From CAYHHI01 sp964356335 (GTDB lineage: Bacteria > Arandabacterota > Arandabacteria > Arandabacterales > Arandabacteraceae): DNA of 64,000 nucleotides. The translations under genes and the position numbers were made by a program. Location: the NCBI GenBank assembly GCA_964356335.1, contig CAYHHI010000004.1, positions 60,279 to 124,278 of the forward strand, read 5' to 3'. The notes under the pieces were generated by a model that saw nothing but the letters and a program-made list of their open reading frames with translations, did not search any database and was not told the origin of the DNA. Positions 17,053 to 27,000 of this stretch are shown piece by piece (the stretch's first letter is position 1; every line of letters begins with the position of its first letter).

Positions 17053-18387
17053 CTATGCTCGCCCCTTTTCAACTTTAAGTACCGCCCTCTGGAACATGTC
17101 GAGGGCCATGTCGGCTTCCCGCCTGCCGATAACCAGCGGTGGGATGAATCTTAGGGAGGATGGCCCACAGGGAAGAATCAGAAGGCCAAGCGAGAAGCAT
17201 GTGTCAACAATCTTGGTTCTCATCTCGGGGGCCGGCTTCATTGTCGCCCTATCCGCGACGATCTCCATGCCGATCATCAAGCCCTTCCCGCTGAGTCGCC
17301 CTATCGCCCGGCTCTTCTTCTGGATCGCCCTAAGGCGCTTCATGAGATAATCGCCCATTGCGGCCGCATTTTCAACTAAACCATTTTCGAGAAGTCTTAT
17401 GGTCTCAAGACTGGCCGAGCAGGACACGGGATTCCCACCGAAGGTACTGCCATGGGCTCCGGGCTCCCACGTCATCAAACTCGCAGGAGCAATCATTGCT
17501 CCCAGCGGCAGCCCTGAAGCCACTGCCTTGGCAACGGTGATGATATCCGGGACGACATTCCAGTGCTCGATGGCGAACATCTTGCCGGTCCTGCCGAGGC
17601 CCGACTGGATCTCATCGCAGACGAAGAGGATGCCGTATTTCTCTGCGAGCGTCTTGAGTTTGGGGTGAAACTCCGGCGGCGGCACAACGTATCCACCCTC
17701 ACCTTGAATCGGCTCAACAAAGATCGCTGCAACTTCATCGGGCGGCAGAGTGCGTTTGAAGAGCGTGTCTTCAATGAACGAGACACACGCGATATCACAC
17801 TTGCCATACTTGAGATTGTATGCGCAATGCGCGCAGTCGCCGTAGGGCACGTGGACCACTCCCGGCATCAAGGGGCTAAAGCGGGCGCGCTGGCTCTCCT
17901 TGCTGGCCGTGAGCGCCATCGCCCCCATGGTTCTTCCGTGGAAGGCGCCAAAGAAAGATATGAAATACTGCCTGCGCGTGGCGTGCCTGGCGAGCTTTAT
18001 GGCAGCCTCGATCGCCTCTGCACCCGAATTGCAGAAGAAGACCTTCTTGGGTTTCCTGCCCGGCGCGATCGATGCGAGCTTCTTAGCAAGCATTATCTCC
18101 GTCTCGTAGTAGAAATCCGAGCCCGACATGTGCAGGAATTTTCTTGCCTGCTCCTCTATCGCTCTGACCACCTGGGGATGACTGTGTCCGGTGCAGGTCA
18201 CCGAGATGCCGGAGGTGAAATCAAGAAACGCATTACCATCCACATCCCATACGTACGCGCCCTTGCCATGATCCATAATGAAGGGATAGCCCCGCGTGTA
18301 CGAAGGGGAAATGTACTTCTTGTCGAGCTCAAGAAGCTTCTTGGCGCGCGCGCCTACACGTGATATACCCATCCTCTGTCTGACCAC
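17053..18387 (-). CDS. Class III PLP-dependent aminotransferase / amino acid racemase-like
   Basis: Fold-type I PLP enzyme of 444 residues, in the acetylornithine/4-aminobutyrate aminotransferase group. Visible motifs: FLDFTSGISVTCTGHSHP, FCNSGAEAIEAAIKLAR (phosphate cup), FHGRTMGAMALT, VEPIQGEGGYVVPP, CDEIQSGLGRTG (Asp to the pyridine N), Schiff-base Lys in VAKAVASGLPLGA, and GSTFGGNPVSCSA. A Cys-rich insert (GDCAHCAYNLKYGKCDIAC) resembles that of archaeal class III enzymes shown to act as amino acid racemases or broad aminotransferases, so the GABA/ornithine label may mislead. GTG start with GAGG seven bases upstream. First gene of the operon with DUF4438 and HD. Confidence 0.88.
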   Translation of the reverse strand: MVRQRMGISRVGARAKKLLELDKKYISPSYTRGYPFIMDHGKGAYVWDVDGNAFLDFTSGISVTCTGHSHPQVVRAIEEQARKFLHMSGSDFYYETEIMLAKKLASIAPGRKPKKVFFCNSGAEAIEAAIKLARHATRRQYFISFFGAFHGRTMGAMALTASKESQRARFSPLMPGVVHVPYGDCAHCAYNLKYGKCDIACVSFIEDTLFKRTLPPDEVAAIFVEPIQGEGGYVVPPPEFHPKLKTLAEKYGILFVCDEIQSGLGRTGKMFAIEHWNVVPDIITVAKAVASGLPLGAMIAPASLMTWEPGAHGSTFGGNPVSCSASLETIRLLENGLVENAAAMGDYLMKRLRAIQKKSRAIGRLSGKGLMIGMEIVADRATMKPAPEMRTKIVDTCFSLGLLILPCGPSSLRFIPPLVIGRREADMALDMFQRAVLKVEKGRA

Positions 18388-18473
18388 GCTGAATCCTCAT
18401 ACCTGATGAGATGCGGGCTGTCTCGAAGATCAAGGATACTCTTAGGCGGATCAATTCTAACGCACGAGTTTCC

Positions 18474-19958
18474 TTATCTTACTACAACAAACCTTCCCGT
18501 CCTGCTGCTTCCCCCGGCGTCGACCCTGTAAATGTATATCCCGCTTACCACCTGCTTACCGTCACTGTCCCTGAGGTTCCAATCAGCTGAGCCCTTCTGC
18601 GTTTCGTTGTCGATATTGAAGCCGGGCCTGACCGTATCTATGTAACCTCCGGATGCATCATATATCCTTATGGTTGCCTTTTCGGGTACATTCACGAACT
18701 GCAGCTTGGCCTCCCCCTGCTCCCAGCCAGCCCTGAAACGATAAGGATTGGGAACCACAAAGACATCGTCGACTGTTCGACCCTTCGGAGAGGCGGTCGG
18801 ATACACCTCAGTCCAGTTTATCGGACTCATGATGAGTTCATAACCGCTAGACCAATCGTAGGTCACGACAGCGTAATCATAAGGGAAGCCATTGAGCAAC
18901 ACATAGGCACTTGGGTCAGGCGTGACGCCACGCCCGCTGGCCCTTATGCCCTTGTCAATGAAGTACCTCTCACCGCCAGGATCCTGCTTGCCGAATGAAT
19001 CTGCAAAGAATCCGGGATCCTCACAGCGCCTCTTATCCACAGCCACCTTATACTGGCCCACGGGATCGCTGGACGTGGGGGGCCTATCTTCAACAGACCG
19101 GCGCAGAACCAGATACCCTTCAAAGGTGGAGGCCTTGATCTTGAATGCATCGGCCGGAGGATTGTCGCCTGGGCCCGCCTTCCCGAAGGGTATCCTGACA
19201 TCGACCGAAAAACTCCGACCTACCTGGAACTGCCCCGCCGGGAAGGAGACCCTCAGCCCCTTGCTCACCCCGACGCTCTGGCCCGACCGCTCGACCACGA
19301 TCGAACTATCTTCACCAAGACTGGCTGCCGACCAGCTGAGAGTGATCGCGGCATTTCCTTCGGGGCCGAGCTCGCCCCCAGAGACACACGTGAACTCAAG
19401 GACCACTACTGTGTCCGCGAGTCTCCCACCTCTGTATATGCCGTCAAAAGTGGGAATGGGACAATCCTGCCAACCTTCGGGATGAAACCTGAATAGGCTG
19501 TAAGAAGGGATTGATATCTTTATGCCGTCTGAAAGGTCATAGTCATGATCGGTCGAATCCACCGTGATTGTCTTTTCGCTTTGGGACTTAGTATTCCAGT
19601 CACTCACGTACAACCAGGAAAGAAGCACCCGATCGGGAGTGGAACTCACGGTGATATTGTAGTCATGATCACAGGCTCCAACATAAAAGCTTTCATCGCT
19701 CACGGTTATAGTCGCTTTGCCTCTCCACGGGGTCTCACGTGTACCCAGCGACGGCTGGTAAACAAAAACCAGGCTTTCAGGCTGAAGATCCTTCCACTGA
19801 ATCTTCACTATCCTGCCGTCGCTACGGGTGGTATCGCCTTCAGTGATATTCACAATGTGTGGCGCTTTGAGAGTGATGCCTGCCCCACAGACGCTAACGC
19901 AGAGAAGTAAGCACCCAAACCAAAGTGCATAGACAAAACGCCTCCCGCCCTTCTGCAT
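18474..19958 (-). CDS. Secreted protein of unknown function with FlgD-like C-terminal module
   Basis: About 494 residues. It begins MQKGGRRFVYALWFGCLLLCVSVCGAGI, a clear signal peptide; the body (about 30-400) is beta-rich without recognised catalytic motifs. The end reads VVPNPYRFRAGW ... ATIRIYDASGGYI ... DGKQVVSGIYIYRVDAGG and finishes VVVR, the type-IX-like sorting/FlgD Ig pattern. ATG 19958 was chosen because GGAGGT lies just before it and the signal peptide starts there; the longer frame (to 20024) overlaps the upstream gene. It is the third gene after two paralogous lipoproteins and may be a surface component of the same assembly. Confidence 0.8.
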   Translation of the reverse strand: MQKGGRRFVYALWFGCLLLCVSVCGAGITLKAPHIVNITEGDTTRSDGRIVKIQWKDLQPESLVFVYQPSLGTRETPWRGKATITVSDESFYVGACDHDYNITVSSTPDRVLLSWLYVSDWNTKSQSEKTITVDSTDHDYDLSDGIKISIPSYSLFRFHPEGWQDCPIPTFDGIYRGGRLADTVVVLEFTCVSGGELGPEGNAAITLSWSAASLGEDSSIVVERSGQSVGVSKGLRVSFPAGQFQVGRSFSVDVRIPFGKAGPGDNPPADAFKIKASTFEGYLVLRRSVEDRPPTSSDPVGQYKVAVDKRRCEDPGFFADSFGKQDPGGERYFIDKGIRASGRGVTPDPSAYVLLNGFPYDYAVVTYDWSSGYELIMSPINWTEVYPTASPKGRTVDDVFVVPNPYRFRAGWEQGEAKLQFVNVPEKATIRIYDASGGYIDTVRPGFNIDNETQKGSADWNLRDSDGKQVVSGIYIYRVDAGGSSRTGRFVVVR

Positions 19959-19998
19959 ACATACCTCCAGCCATAGAAACGCGATGTATTTCCTGAGA

Positions 19999-22257
19999 CT
20001 AGAAAGCCCTGGGCTTCCCTTCATCGAATAATTCCAAGAGATTCCGTATCAGAGTCTTGACCTCGTCGTGGTTGAAGAACCACGGAGGGATTCCGATATA
20101 GGCTGCATACCCCCGCCCCGTCTTGCTATCGCCAGGAACATACACTCCAATCCACTTACCCTGCAACCTCATGCCAGAGGGGGTCATGATCTCCCTCCCG
20201 CACTCTGGATCTCCTATGCGCTGCCCCTTATCATTGACCGGTACAACCGAGTAAATCGGACGGACATCGATACTGTCATCGTATCTAAGCTCTGTTATGT
20301 AAAAAGCATTGTCAACTCTGCCCGGCCAGCCGGCGACACCAGGAATCCGATCTGTTGTGACGGGATCCCAGTACTGCGTTGTGTCATCCAGAGGCTTCGC
20401 TGTATACTTAGTTGTACACGGGTACATGGTCTTGAAGCTAACCCTGGGATTGCCGATCAACATCTTCGCTATTCCGAACGTCTCCCAGTTGAAGTTGTAG
20501 ATCAAGGTTGAGTCAACGGGGTTCACCCTCGGGGTGAAATCCAAGCTGGTCTGGGAACCTCTGGTTCCGCGAGGAGGCGTCTTGTCGGGCCAGAACATGC
20601 AGGAGTAAATCGGATCCAGACCTATCACGATTATATTCCCGCCAACCTTGACGTAGGAATTGAGGTAATTGCCCCTGTTGAAGCAAACCTCGGTGAGATG
20701 AATATCTGGGCTCTCTGTATCTTGATCAGCAAGCCAGATCACGGTTGAGGCATCCGCCACCCGCCTGATCGGCACCTCGTTCTTGTAATCGCTGCCCGTA
20801 TCAAACTCCTGCCAATTGTAACCCTTGAGGATATCGGCCCACAGGCTGTCACTGGCTCGTTCATAGTAGAGGTAGGGGTTTCCCAGCCACTTGGCATGAT
20901 CGTCGTCAACAAGATAAATGAACTTCTCCTTGCCTCGAGGGCCTTTGAGCACCTCCAAGCGAAACTCACAATGGCTTGTATCTCTATTCAGGTCTCTGAG
21001 CTCGACAACAAAGTTGTGAGTACCAAGACTGGGAATAAACGGTTTGCCGTCCGAGGGATATCTCACGAGCCACTCGACACCTGTTGTCCTTTCCCTGAGA
21101 GGGTCGACACTGGTCCAGTAGTTCCATGTTGACGTTGCGGGATCTTCAGAATCGTCGAAGTAATAACGACATGCAGCCACCAGTTTCCCCTGGCTCCGAT
21201 CCTCAGACCCCCAGAACTTGAACGATACGGGCGTACCCTCAAACAACCCGGCAACATTGCTCAAATACCCTTGCCTGTCGTCGCTCGACCTCACCCCCAA
21301 TGCGCCTGCATCAATGTTGGTGGTGACACCCGCACCCTGAGTGATGACGAGCAACCTGACCCAATTATTGTCGCTGTTATAAGTTCCATAAAGAGACTTG
21401 GGCAGCACAGCACCACCCTCGTCCTTACAGGTGACAAACGCCATCACCTTCTCTCCCTTAACTGCATAGGTAGAGAGATTGAGGTCCTTCACGTACGTGC
21501 AGTCTGCCGGAACCCACTCACTCCAATAACTGACTGCAGGCGCCGCATAGGGCTTGTGCCTAGGGTCGGTGTCGACCACGTCGAGACTGTCTAACCGCGA
21601 CGCAGTCCCGGGAGGTGTCGGCCATTTGCCGCCGGGCAATTCCTTCTCAGGAATGAGAATATACTTGAAAAGCATCTTCGAAACATCGCCATCCGAGTCC
21701 TCTCCACGCCACTCGATATAAACGTGAGGAGGAGAGAGACAGGGGACAGTCGGTATCTTCACTGGAATCGTTATCTTTGCCTTAGGAAGCACATTGGACG
21801 CCTGAAAGAAAACACTGGCTCCTGCAGAATCCACTGCCCCATCATTGTCAAGAGCCCTGACGATTATGCCCCAGTAGGAGAGGCCAAATCTGACAGTACC
21901 CACAGAAGAACAGCACGAATCGGCCGTAACCACAAAAGTGCTTTCGGTTCTTGCAGTCTCAGCCCACTCGAGCTTATCGCGATCAAGATTATCAAGCGCT
22001 TCCCTGCTCAGGCCCTTGACAGTCGCCACTTCATACCTTGCAATGGTCCCGTCCTCATCCGTACCGTACCAGTATGCTTGAACCTTGAAATAGGTCCTTG
22101 CTTCCTCCTTCGGCCCGAAAGAGATGAAGGTGTGCGGGGGGATATTGGTTACTCTTGTTCCGCCAGCCTTTTCGCCGCAGCCGCAGAACAAGAGTGCGAG
22201 ACAGCATAATGCAATCCAGACGATGCCAGCCGAGCCCGTGTACTTCCTGGTACTCAT
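19999..22257 (-). CDS. Large lipoprotein with Ig-like repeats and GATase-like segment
   Basis: 752 residues of unknown function. Lipoprotein signal (IVWIALCCLALLFCGCGEK). Residues about 35-180 parallel the neighbouring upstream lipoprotein (PHTFISFG ... YWYGTDEDGTIARYEVATV; later IEWRGEDSDGDVSKMLFKY), both looking like tandem fibronectin/cadherin-type domains. From about 450, FIYLVDDDHAKWLGNPYLYYE, VIWLADQDTES, LNSYVKVGGNIIVIGLD and YIGIPPWFFNHDEVKTLIRNLLELF resemble the GATase1-like/ThuA-type fold seen in secreted FCB proteins. No nucleophile Cys is evident, so it is probably non-catalytic. It starts in an ATGA overlap with the upstream gene (22254-22257). Confidence 0.78.
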   Translation of the reverse strand: MSTRKYTGSAGIVWIALCCLALLFCGCGEKAGGTRVTNIPPHTFISFGPKEEARTYFKVQAYWYGTDEDGTIARYEVATVKGLSREALDNLDRDKLEWAETARTESTFVVTADSCCSSVGTVRFGLSYWGIIVRALDNDGAVDSAGASVFFQASNVLPKAKITIPVKIPTVPCLSPPHVYIEWRGEDSDGDVSKMLFKYILIPEKELPGGKWPTPPGTASRLDSLDVVDTDPRHKPYAAPAVSYWSEWVPADCTYVKDLNLSTYAVKGEKVMAFVTCKDEGGAVLPKSLYGTYNSDNNWVRLLVITQGAGVTTNIDAGALGVRSSDDRQGYLSNVAGLFEGTPVSFKFWGSEDRSQGKLVAACRYYFDDSEDPATSTWNYWTSVDPLRERTTGVEWLVRYPSDGKPFIPSLGTHNFVVELRDLNRDTSHCEFRLEVLKGPRGKEKFIYLVDDDHAKWLGNPYLYYERASDSLWADILKGYNWQEFDTGSDYKNEVPIRRVADASTVIWLADQDTESPDIHLTEVCFNRGNYLNSYVKVGGNIIVIGLDPIYSCMFWPDKTPPRGTRGSQTSLDFTPRVNPVDSTLIYNFNWETFGIAKMLIGNPRVSFKTMYPCTTKYTAKPLDDTTQYWDPVTTDRIPGVAGWPGRVDNAFYITELRYDDSIDVRPIYSVVPVNDKGQRIGDPECGREIMTPSGMRLQGKWIGVYVPGDSKTGRGYAAYIGIPPWFFNHDEVKTLIRNLLELFDEGKPRAF

Positions 22258-23840
22258 CTTCCGCCTCCCGACGAGTTTGTACTCGAAACAAACACAGAAT
22301 CACGCATTGAGTCAGACCTGGTCAACAAGTAGTCGCCGTTATACGCCTCGAGCTTGAACCTGTGCCACCCCGACGCAAGTCCTTCAACCTCAACCCCCGG
22401 CACGTACAAACCCTGCCTGTCCTTAGCAGTCACCTGTATCCAGGGACCATCATCAACTTTGTATCGGTATGTGACAAGGGCTTGCTCGCCACTGCTTCCC
22501 CGGTTGATATCCTGATCCACGTCACGACATTTCCAGTCGAACTTCACCTTTCCTGGGCCAATGACCATGAGGGTATCCCAGGTTATCACCGGCGCATAGT
22601 TCACCTTGAAGGTGAAGAGAGCAGGAGTGCCGTCCACCTTACCCAAGTCGTCCCTTGCTCTCACCAGCAGGGCTAGCTCGTAATCTGTATCAAGATTGGG
22701 GTTGTTCTGGCCTGTGGCAGTTACGTCACAGAAGGCTGTGTCGCACGGCGTCCCTACCCAAGGCTGCTTCGGGTCGGCACCAGATTGGATCAGAGTGCCT
22801 CGGATGCTCCATCTAAACGAGTCTGGACGTGCCCCATCTTTATCCCAGCCATGGAACCTGAACCGTAACTGGCCGAAGTGGTACGCGACCGCGGTCGTGT
22901 CGCTCGGGTAGATCTGCTTCTCGGCAAGAGGAATGCCGCCCTGACCACTTTGACCTGACCCCCTGAATGTCCAAACGCCATCGATATATGTGTTGGGATC
23001 ATAGTTTACGACAAACCTTGCGATCTTCTCATCACTCTTTGCACCGGCATCGTCCACGGCGACCAGCCTGAACTCATGGAAACCCAGCCAGACATCGCTG
23101 CTTTCGATTATGCAAGGCCAATACCTGTACTCCGTGCTGTGGGTCTCAAAGGGGACTGTGACCTCATTGCCCGAGTCAAGCCGATATCTCCATTCTTGTA
23201 CGGATCCATCAGGGTCGCGTCCTTGCCAATCAAATCTTACCACTATCGGCGGAGTGGTCATATCGCAAGGACCGGGATACCTGAGGTTGATCGCAGGAAT
23301 CGTGTCGCCTTTATCCGGAGGGACGCGAGGAATAGTATCGATGCTGCTTGATATGAGAACTTGGATCTCGGGAAGAGCGTAGTCAATAGCCATGAAGTTG
23401 GTCGCTGCGGGCTTCGGATCTGCCTTGCCCTCGTTATCGACGGCAGCAACGTATAGGCTGTGACTTCTCGAATTGGGCCTGTCAGCTCGAAACACAAAGA
23501 GGCTCTCTGTAGCGTCCGTGGTTCTCCAGGGAAGACTCAAGAGATACTGGTCAATGTCCTCCTGGTTCCTGAGCCCACTGTATAGCTCATCCTCAGATAC
23601 TGATGCCACCCTGTATGCCACAACCACACCGTCTTCATCGTATCCCGTCCAGTGCACGAGGTACTTATGGAAAACCTTGTCGTCCATGCCCGGCGCAACC
23701 GAAAGTACGGTCTCGGGAGCAGTATTCTTGTCATATCTTGTGACGTTCTCCTCCTCGCAACCGACGAGGCCTATGAGGCCCAGCGCCACTGCAAAACCCA
23801 CGAGGAGGCTCCTTCTTGTCACCATAAGCACACTCCTCAA
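22254..23840 (-). CDS. Lipoprotein with Ig-like repeats, paralogue of its downstream neighbour
   Basis: 528 residues, first gene of a three-gene export operon. Lipobox GLIGLVGC (C28 by this start; MVTRRSLLVG six codons later is an alternative start). The body shows repeated blocks of the type WTGYDEDGVVVAYRVASV, FDWQGRDPDGSVQEWRYRL, FRFHGWDKDGARPDSFRWSI and FDWKCRDVDQDINRG. Each has a DxDG turn between beta strands, suggesting four Ig/fibronectin-like domains. Sequence similarity to the next gene indicates tandem duplication and divergence. The promoter at 23926-23954 gives a leader of about 80 bases with a 7-bp palindrome. Envelope location is likely; the role is unknown. Confidence 0.82.
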   Translation of the reverse strand: MRSVLMVTRRSLLVGFAVALGLIGLVGCEEENVTRYDKNTAPETVLSVAPGMDDKVFHKYLVHWTGYDEDGVVVAYRVASVSEDELYSGLRNQEDIDQYLLSLPWRTTDATESLFVFRADRPNSRSHSLYVAAVDNEGKADPKPAATNFMAIDYALPEIQVLISSSIDTIPRVPPDKGDTIPAINLRYPGPCDMTTPPIVVRFDWQGRDPDGSVQEWRYRLDSGNEVTVPFETHSTEYRYWPCIIESSDVWLGFHEFRLVAVDDAGAKSDEKIARFVVNYDPNTYIDGVWTFRGSGQSGQGGIPLAEKQIYPSDTTAVAYHFGQLRFRFHGWDKDGARPDSFRWSIRGTLIQSGADPKQPWVGTPCDTAFCDVTATGQNNPNLDTDYELALLVRARDDLGKVDGTPALFTFKVNYAPVITWDTLMVIGPGKVKFDWKCRDVDQDINRGSSGEQALVTYRYKVDDGPWIQVTAKDRQGLYVPGVEVEGLASGWHRFKLEAYNGDYLLTRSDSMRDSVFVSSTNSSGGGR

Positions 23841-23880
23841 TCCTGCGTGATTAAGTTCCTTGCGTCTAAGGAATTTGTGT

Positions 23881-23896
23881 CTATGCTACAGCATAG
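23881..23896. promoter_or_regulatory. Perfect inverted repeat in the leader of the lipoprotein operon
   Basis: CTATGCTACAGCATAG is a 7+7 palindrome with a 2-base centre, located between the -10 element and the first start codon. It would serve as an operator or a leader hairpin. Confidence 0.45.
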
Positions 23897-23925
23897 CTGG
23901 CCCCACGATAAGACACAGCCGAGAA

Positions 23926-23954
23926 ACTATAACAACGCATTCCTGCCTTGTCAA
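23926..23954 (-). promoter_or_regulatory. Promoter of the three-gene lipoprotein/CTD operon
   Basis: Minus strand TTGACA (23949-23954), 17-base spacer, TATAGT (23926-23931). It starts just after the terminator of the upstream gene. Confidence 0.82.
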
Positions 23955-23978
23955 CACCAAAACTGGTCAAGCCTGGGC

Positions 23979-24017
23979 AATAAAGAACCGGGGCTTCCAC
24001 TGGTATGAAAGCCCCGG
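23979..24017 (-). terminator. Intrinsic terminator of the 1105-residue secreted protein gene
   Basis: On the minus strand a GC-rich stem CCGGGGCTTTC...GAAGCCCCGG (arms at the two ends of 23988-24017) is followed by TTCTTTATT. It lies 26 bases after the stop codon at 24043. Confidence 0.8.
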
Positions 24018-24042
24018 CCTCAATGCCTTGTAGGGTCTACTT

Positions 24043-27000
24043 CTACTTCACAACCAACATCTTCTTCACGGCTGAATACTTATCAGCTTCCATCTTGTAG
24101 AAGTACACTCCACTCGATACACGCTCGCCAACCTGGTTCTTTCCGTCCCAGGCTACCGAGTGCTTACCAGCCTTCATCTGCTCATCCTTCAGTACCTGCA
24201 CCAACTGCCCCATCGCGTTATAGACCTTGATGGAAACCTTGCTGGCACTGGCGACCTCAAAGTCTATCTTGGTCCCAGTCGACAGCGGGTTTGGTCCGTT
24301 CTGCCTGAGTCCCCAGACATACGCAACAGGACTGGTGGGACCCGGCACATTGGCCATCGCATTCGGAACGATACCAAAGAGGTTGTAAAGGATGGTCCTT
24401 AGCAACTCGACGCGGCCAAAGTAGTAACCTGGCGCGAAGTCAGGTGCTGGAGCAGGAGTCACTCCAGTGCACAAAGTCCTCGCGTGGTTGACTGTGGCGC
24501 ACAGGTCGAAGTTGACATACACGCACCGTCCCTTGCCATTCTGGTACTCAGTGTAGATCGCTCCATCAGCGAGAGGAACCCCGATGGGATTGGTTACCCG
24601 GAGAAACTGCTGTGCCGTGTAGCCGGGCTTCGGGCTCGGGCTGGTCAGAACGTAGCTCATGTCCTTCAGATACGGACACTCCCTGTAAATCACGACCGTA
24701 TCCAACGCCGTCGTAGGAATGTTCACGGCTGAACCCCTCACGTTGACCGTAGCCGCCGCATCCATGTAAACAAACGGCAAGGTAAACCCTGCTTCCATCT
24801 CCTTCAGGTAGTCGGTCCCCATGATGCCGTTCAAGAACTCGCCGCCAAGCGAATCCTCGCCATTGCCACCCTCAGCCTGAGTCGCCATATCGTAGGCCAG
24901 CCTGTCACCGCACAGCACCACACACCCACTGTCCGCAAGATAAGCCCTCAGGGCTAACTGGGCTTCCTTGTCAAACAGGTAGTTGGAGAAGTACGGCCCA
25001 GTGAACCACACAACAGCATCATAATCCGAGAACGTAATCGGATGTATGTGCTGGTTCGAACCGGCACCACTGATGTCGAACTTGTCGTAGTAGCAATACC
25101 CGGCATCAGCCAGCGTCCTCTCGTAGATGTCCTCGAGAGGCATCGTGTTGTCAAGGTCGGTCAAGCAAGGCGACCAGTCATAGAGATTCCTGCCATGTCC
25201 ATCAACAAGCAGAATCTTCTGACCCTCGCCGACCCCCGGGGCAACTATCGGGAGGATTGAGAACCCCCAATAATCGTCCTTCGTCCAATTGTGGGCCGAG
25301 TTCTTCGGATCCGCTCTGGCTGGGAAGTACGCCTGGTTACCCAGGTTGTCCTGAGCCAGGACATAATACAGGATCTCGCTGCCGACCGTCCATGCTATAG
25401 CACCAGGACTGAAGTCACCTGCCTGGACAGTCCCATAGTACTCGCCACCAAGAGCAAGGTTCAACGGATCAGCGGGCACCGCCAGAGTCATTGTCTTCTC
25501 AATCCAGGTAGCGCCATTGGTGATGCTAGCCTTGATCTTGACGGATGCCAGATTGTTCTTGTCCGTGCAGTTGATGTAGAGCTGCTGCCCCTTGGGAAGT
25601 ATCGGCGCCGGGGGAGAAGCTCCCGAGTACTTGTTCAGCGTGTCGGTCTCATAGGTATCAAAGAACGAGTTGTACGCCTGAGCTACCTGTGGGAAGAACG
25701 TATCGTGGAGAATGTCAATCCCACGAGCGCTGAACTGGGTTGCCGTGCCATCGAAGAAGCCGATGGAAACGTTGTCAATCAGGTTCTCGGTGTCCTTGTG
25801 CTTGCCATAGCACATGTCACCAGGGTTGGAGGTATCCAGCAGATCAAATCCAAACTGCATGGAGTCGTTGTTTGCCCCGTAGAACTGGGTGACATTATCC
25901 CAGTCATCGAAGTTCCAGAAGAAACAGCCGCCATACATGATGTACCCGTCGATGTTGATCCATGGACACCATGTCTGGTTGACCTTGTCGTAGAACCTCA
26001 CCTGGGTATCCGTGTAGTCGCAGGTGATGTCCTTGCCGCACATGAACTCGTCATACTGGACTATACAGCCCGTGTTGGCAAGCTTGACCTTGGGCGTAAG
26101 GAGCCTGTAGAAGAAGCCCTGCCTCTGGGGTGAGCCAGGAGGGAAGGCATTCTCAGGTCTCGCGCGCCAGACCCACGAGGAGTCCAACAGACAGGTCGTG
26201 CGGGCGCCCCCATCACCACCCTCATAGGGCGGATCAGGGTCATGCACCAAGTGCCATCCCTGCGCTACACCAGAAGGCTGCTGGAGACTCCAGTACTGGG
26301 GAAGCGCTCCGAAAACACTGCAGAGCTCGAAGTCCTGAGTGTACGCGCTGCCCGCATCACCAACCATCCACACGTTGTCAACAAAGGCAGCTCCGTCGGT
26401 ATCGCCTCTGCCATCCATGTCACTCCACGCTCCGTCAGACTTGAATCTGAATCTGATCTTCGGCGCGTTGGTGACCGTGCCCCACATGGCAGGAGTGATC
26501 ACTCCCATGTAGGCCGGAATGCCAGGAGTCCCCCTCTGCTGCCAGTTGCAGTTGGCAAGCCTGTTCACATCCGTGTTGCCCCAGTTGTCAGGATTCGGCT
26601 TCGAGGGAGCACCACAGACACCGCCCGGGTTGTTGCTCGTCGCGTTGAACATGGCGAGCGTGACCCACGCGGTGGTGGCAGGCGGACCTGCTACACCCTG
26701 CTGGTAGTCCACATAGAGGTAATCGTACTTGCACTCGGTATCGTACCTGGGATCGAAGTACAGTGTACAGCCCCCCGCCACGTTAAACGACGACGGCAGG
26801 TCGAGCTCCACAATGCAGTTCCACTGGTTACCATAACCAGGCGGATTGATCCAGGTACCGCACTCGACAGGCTTACCGGGCGGCGCGCCCCAAACCGCGG
26901 CCGAACCGCACCACAGTGCGCGGGTACCCGTATAGCCCCCGGGCGCCGGCACAGTGCGGTAGCTGTCGACGTGCCAATAGTTGACATTGGTCTGCGAAGG

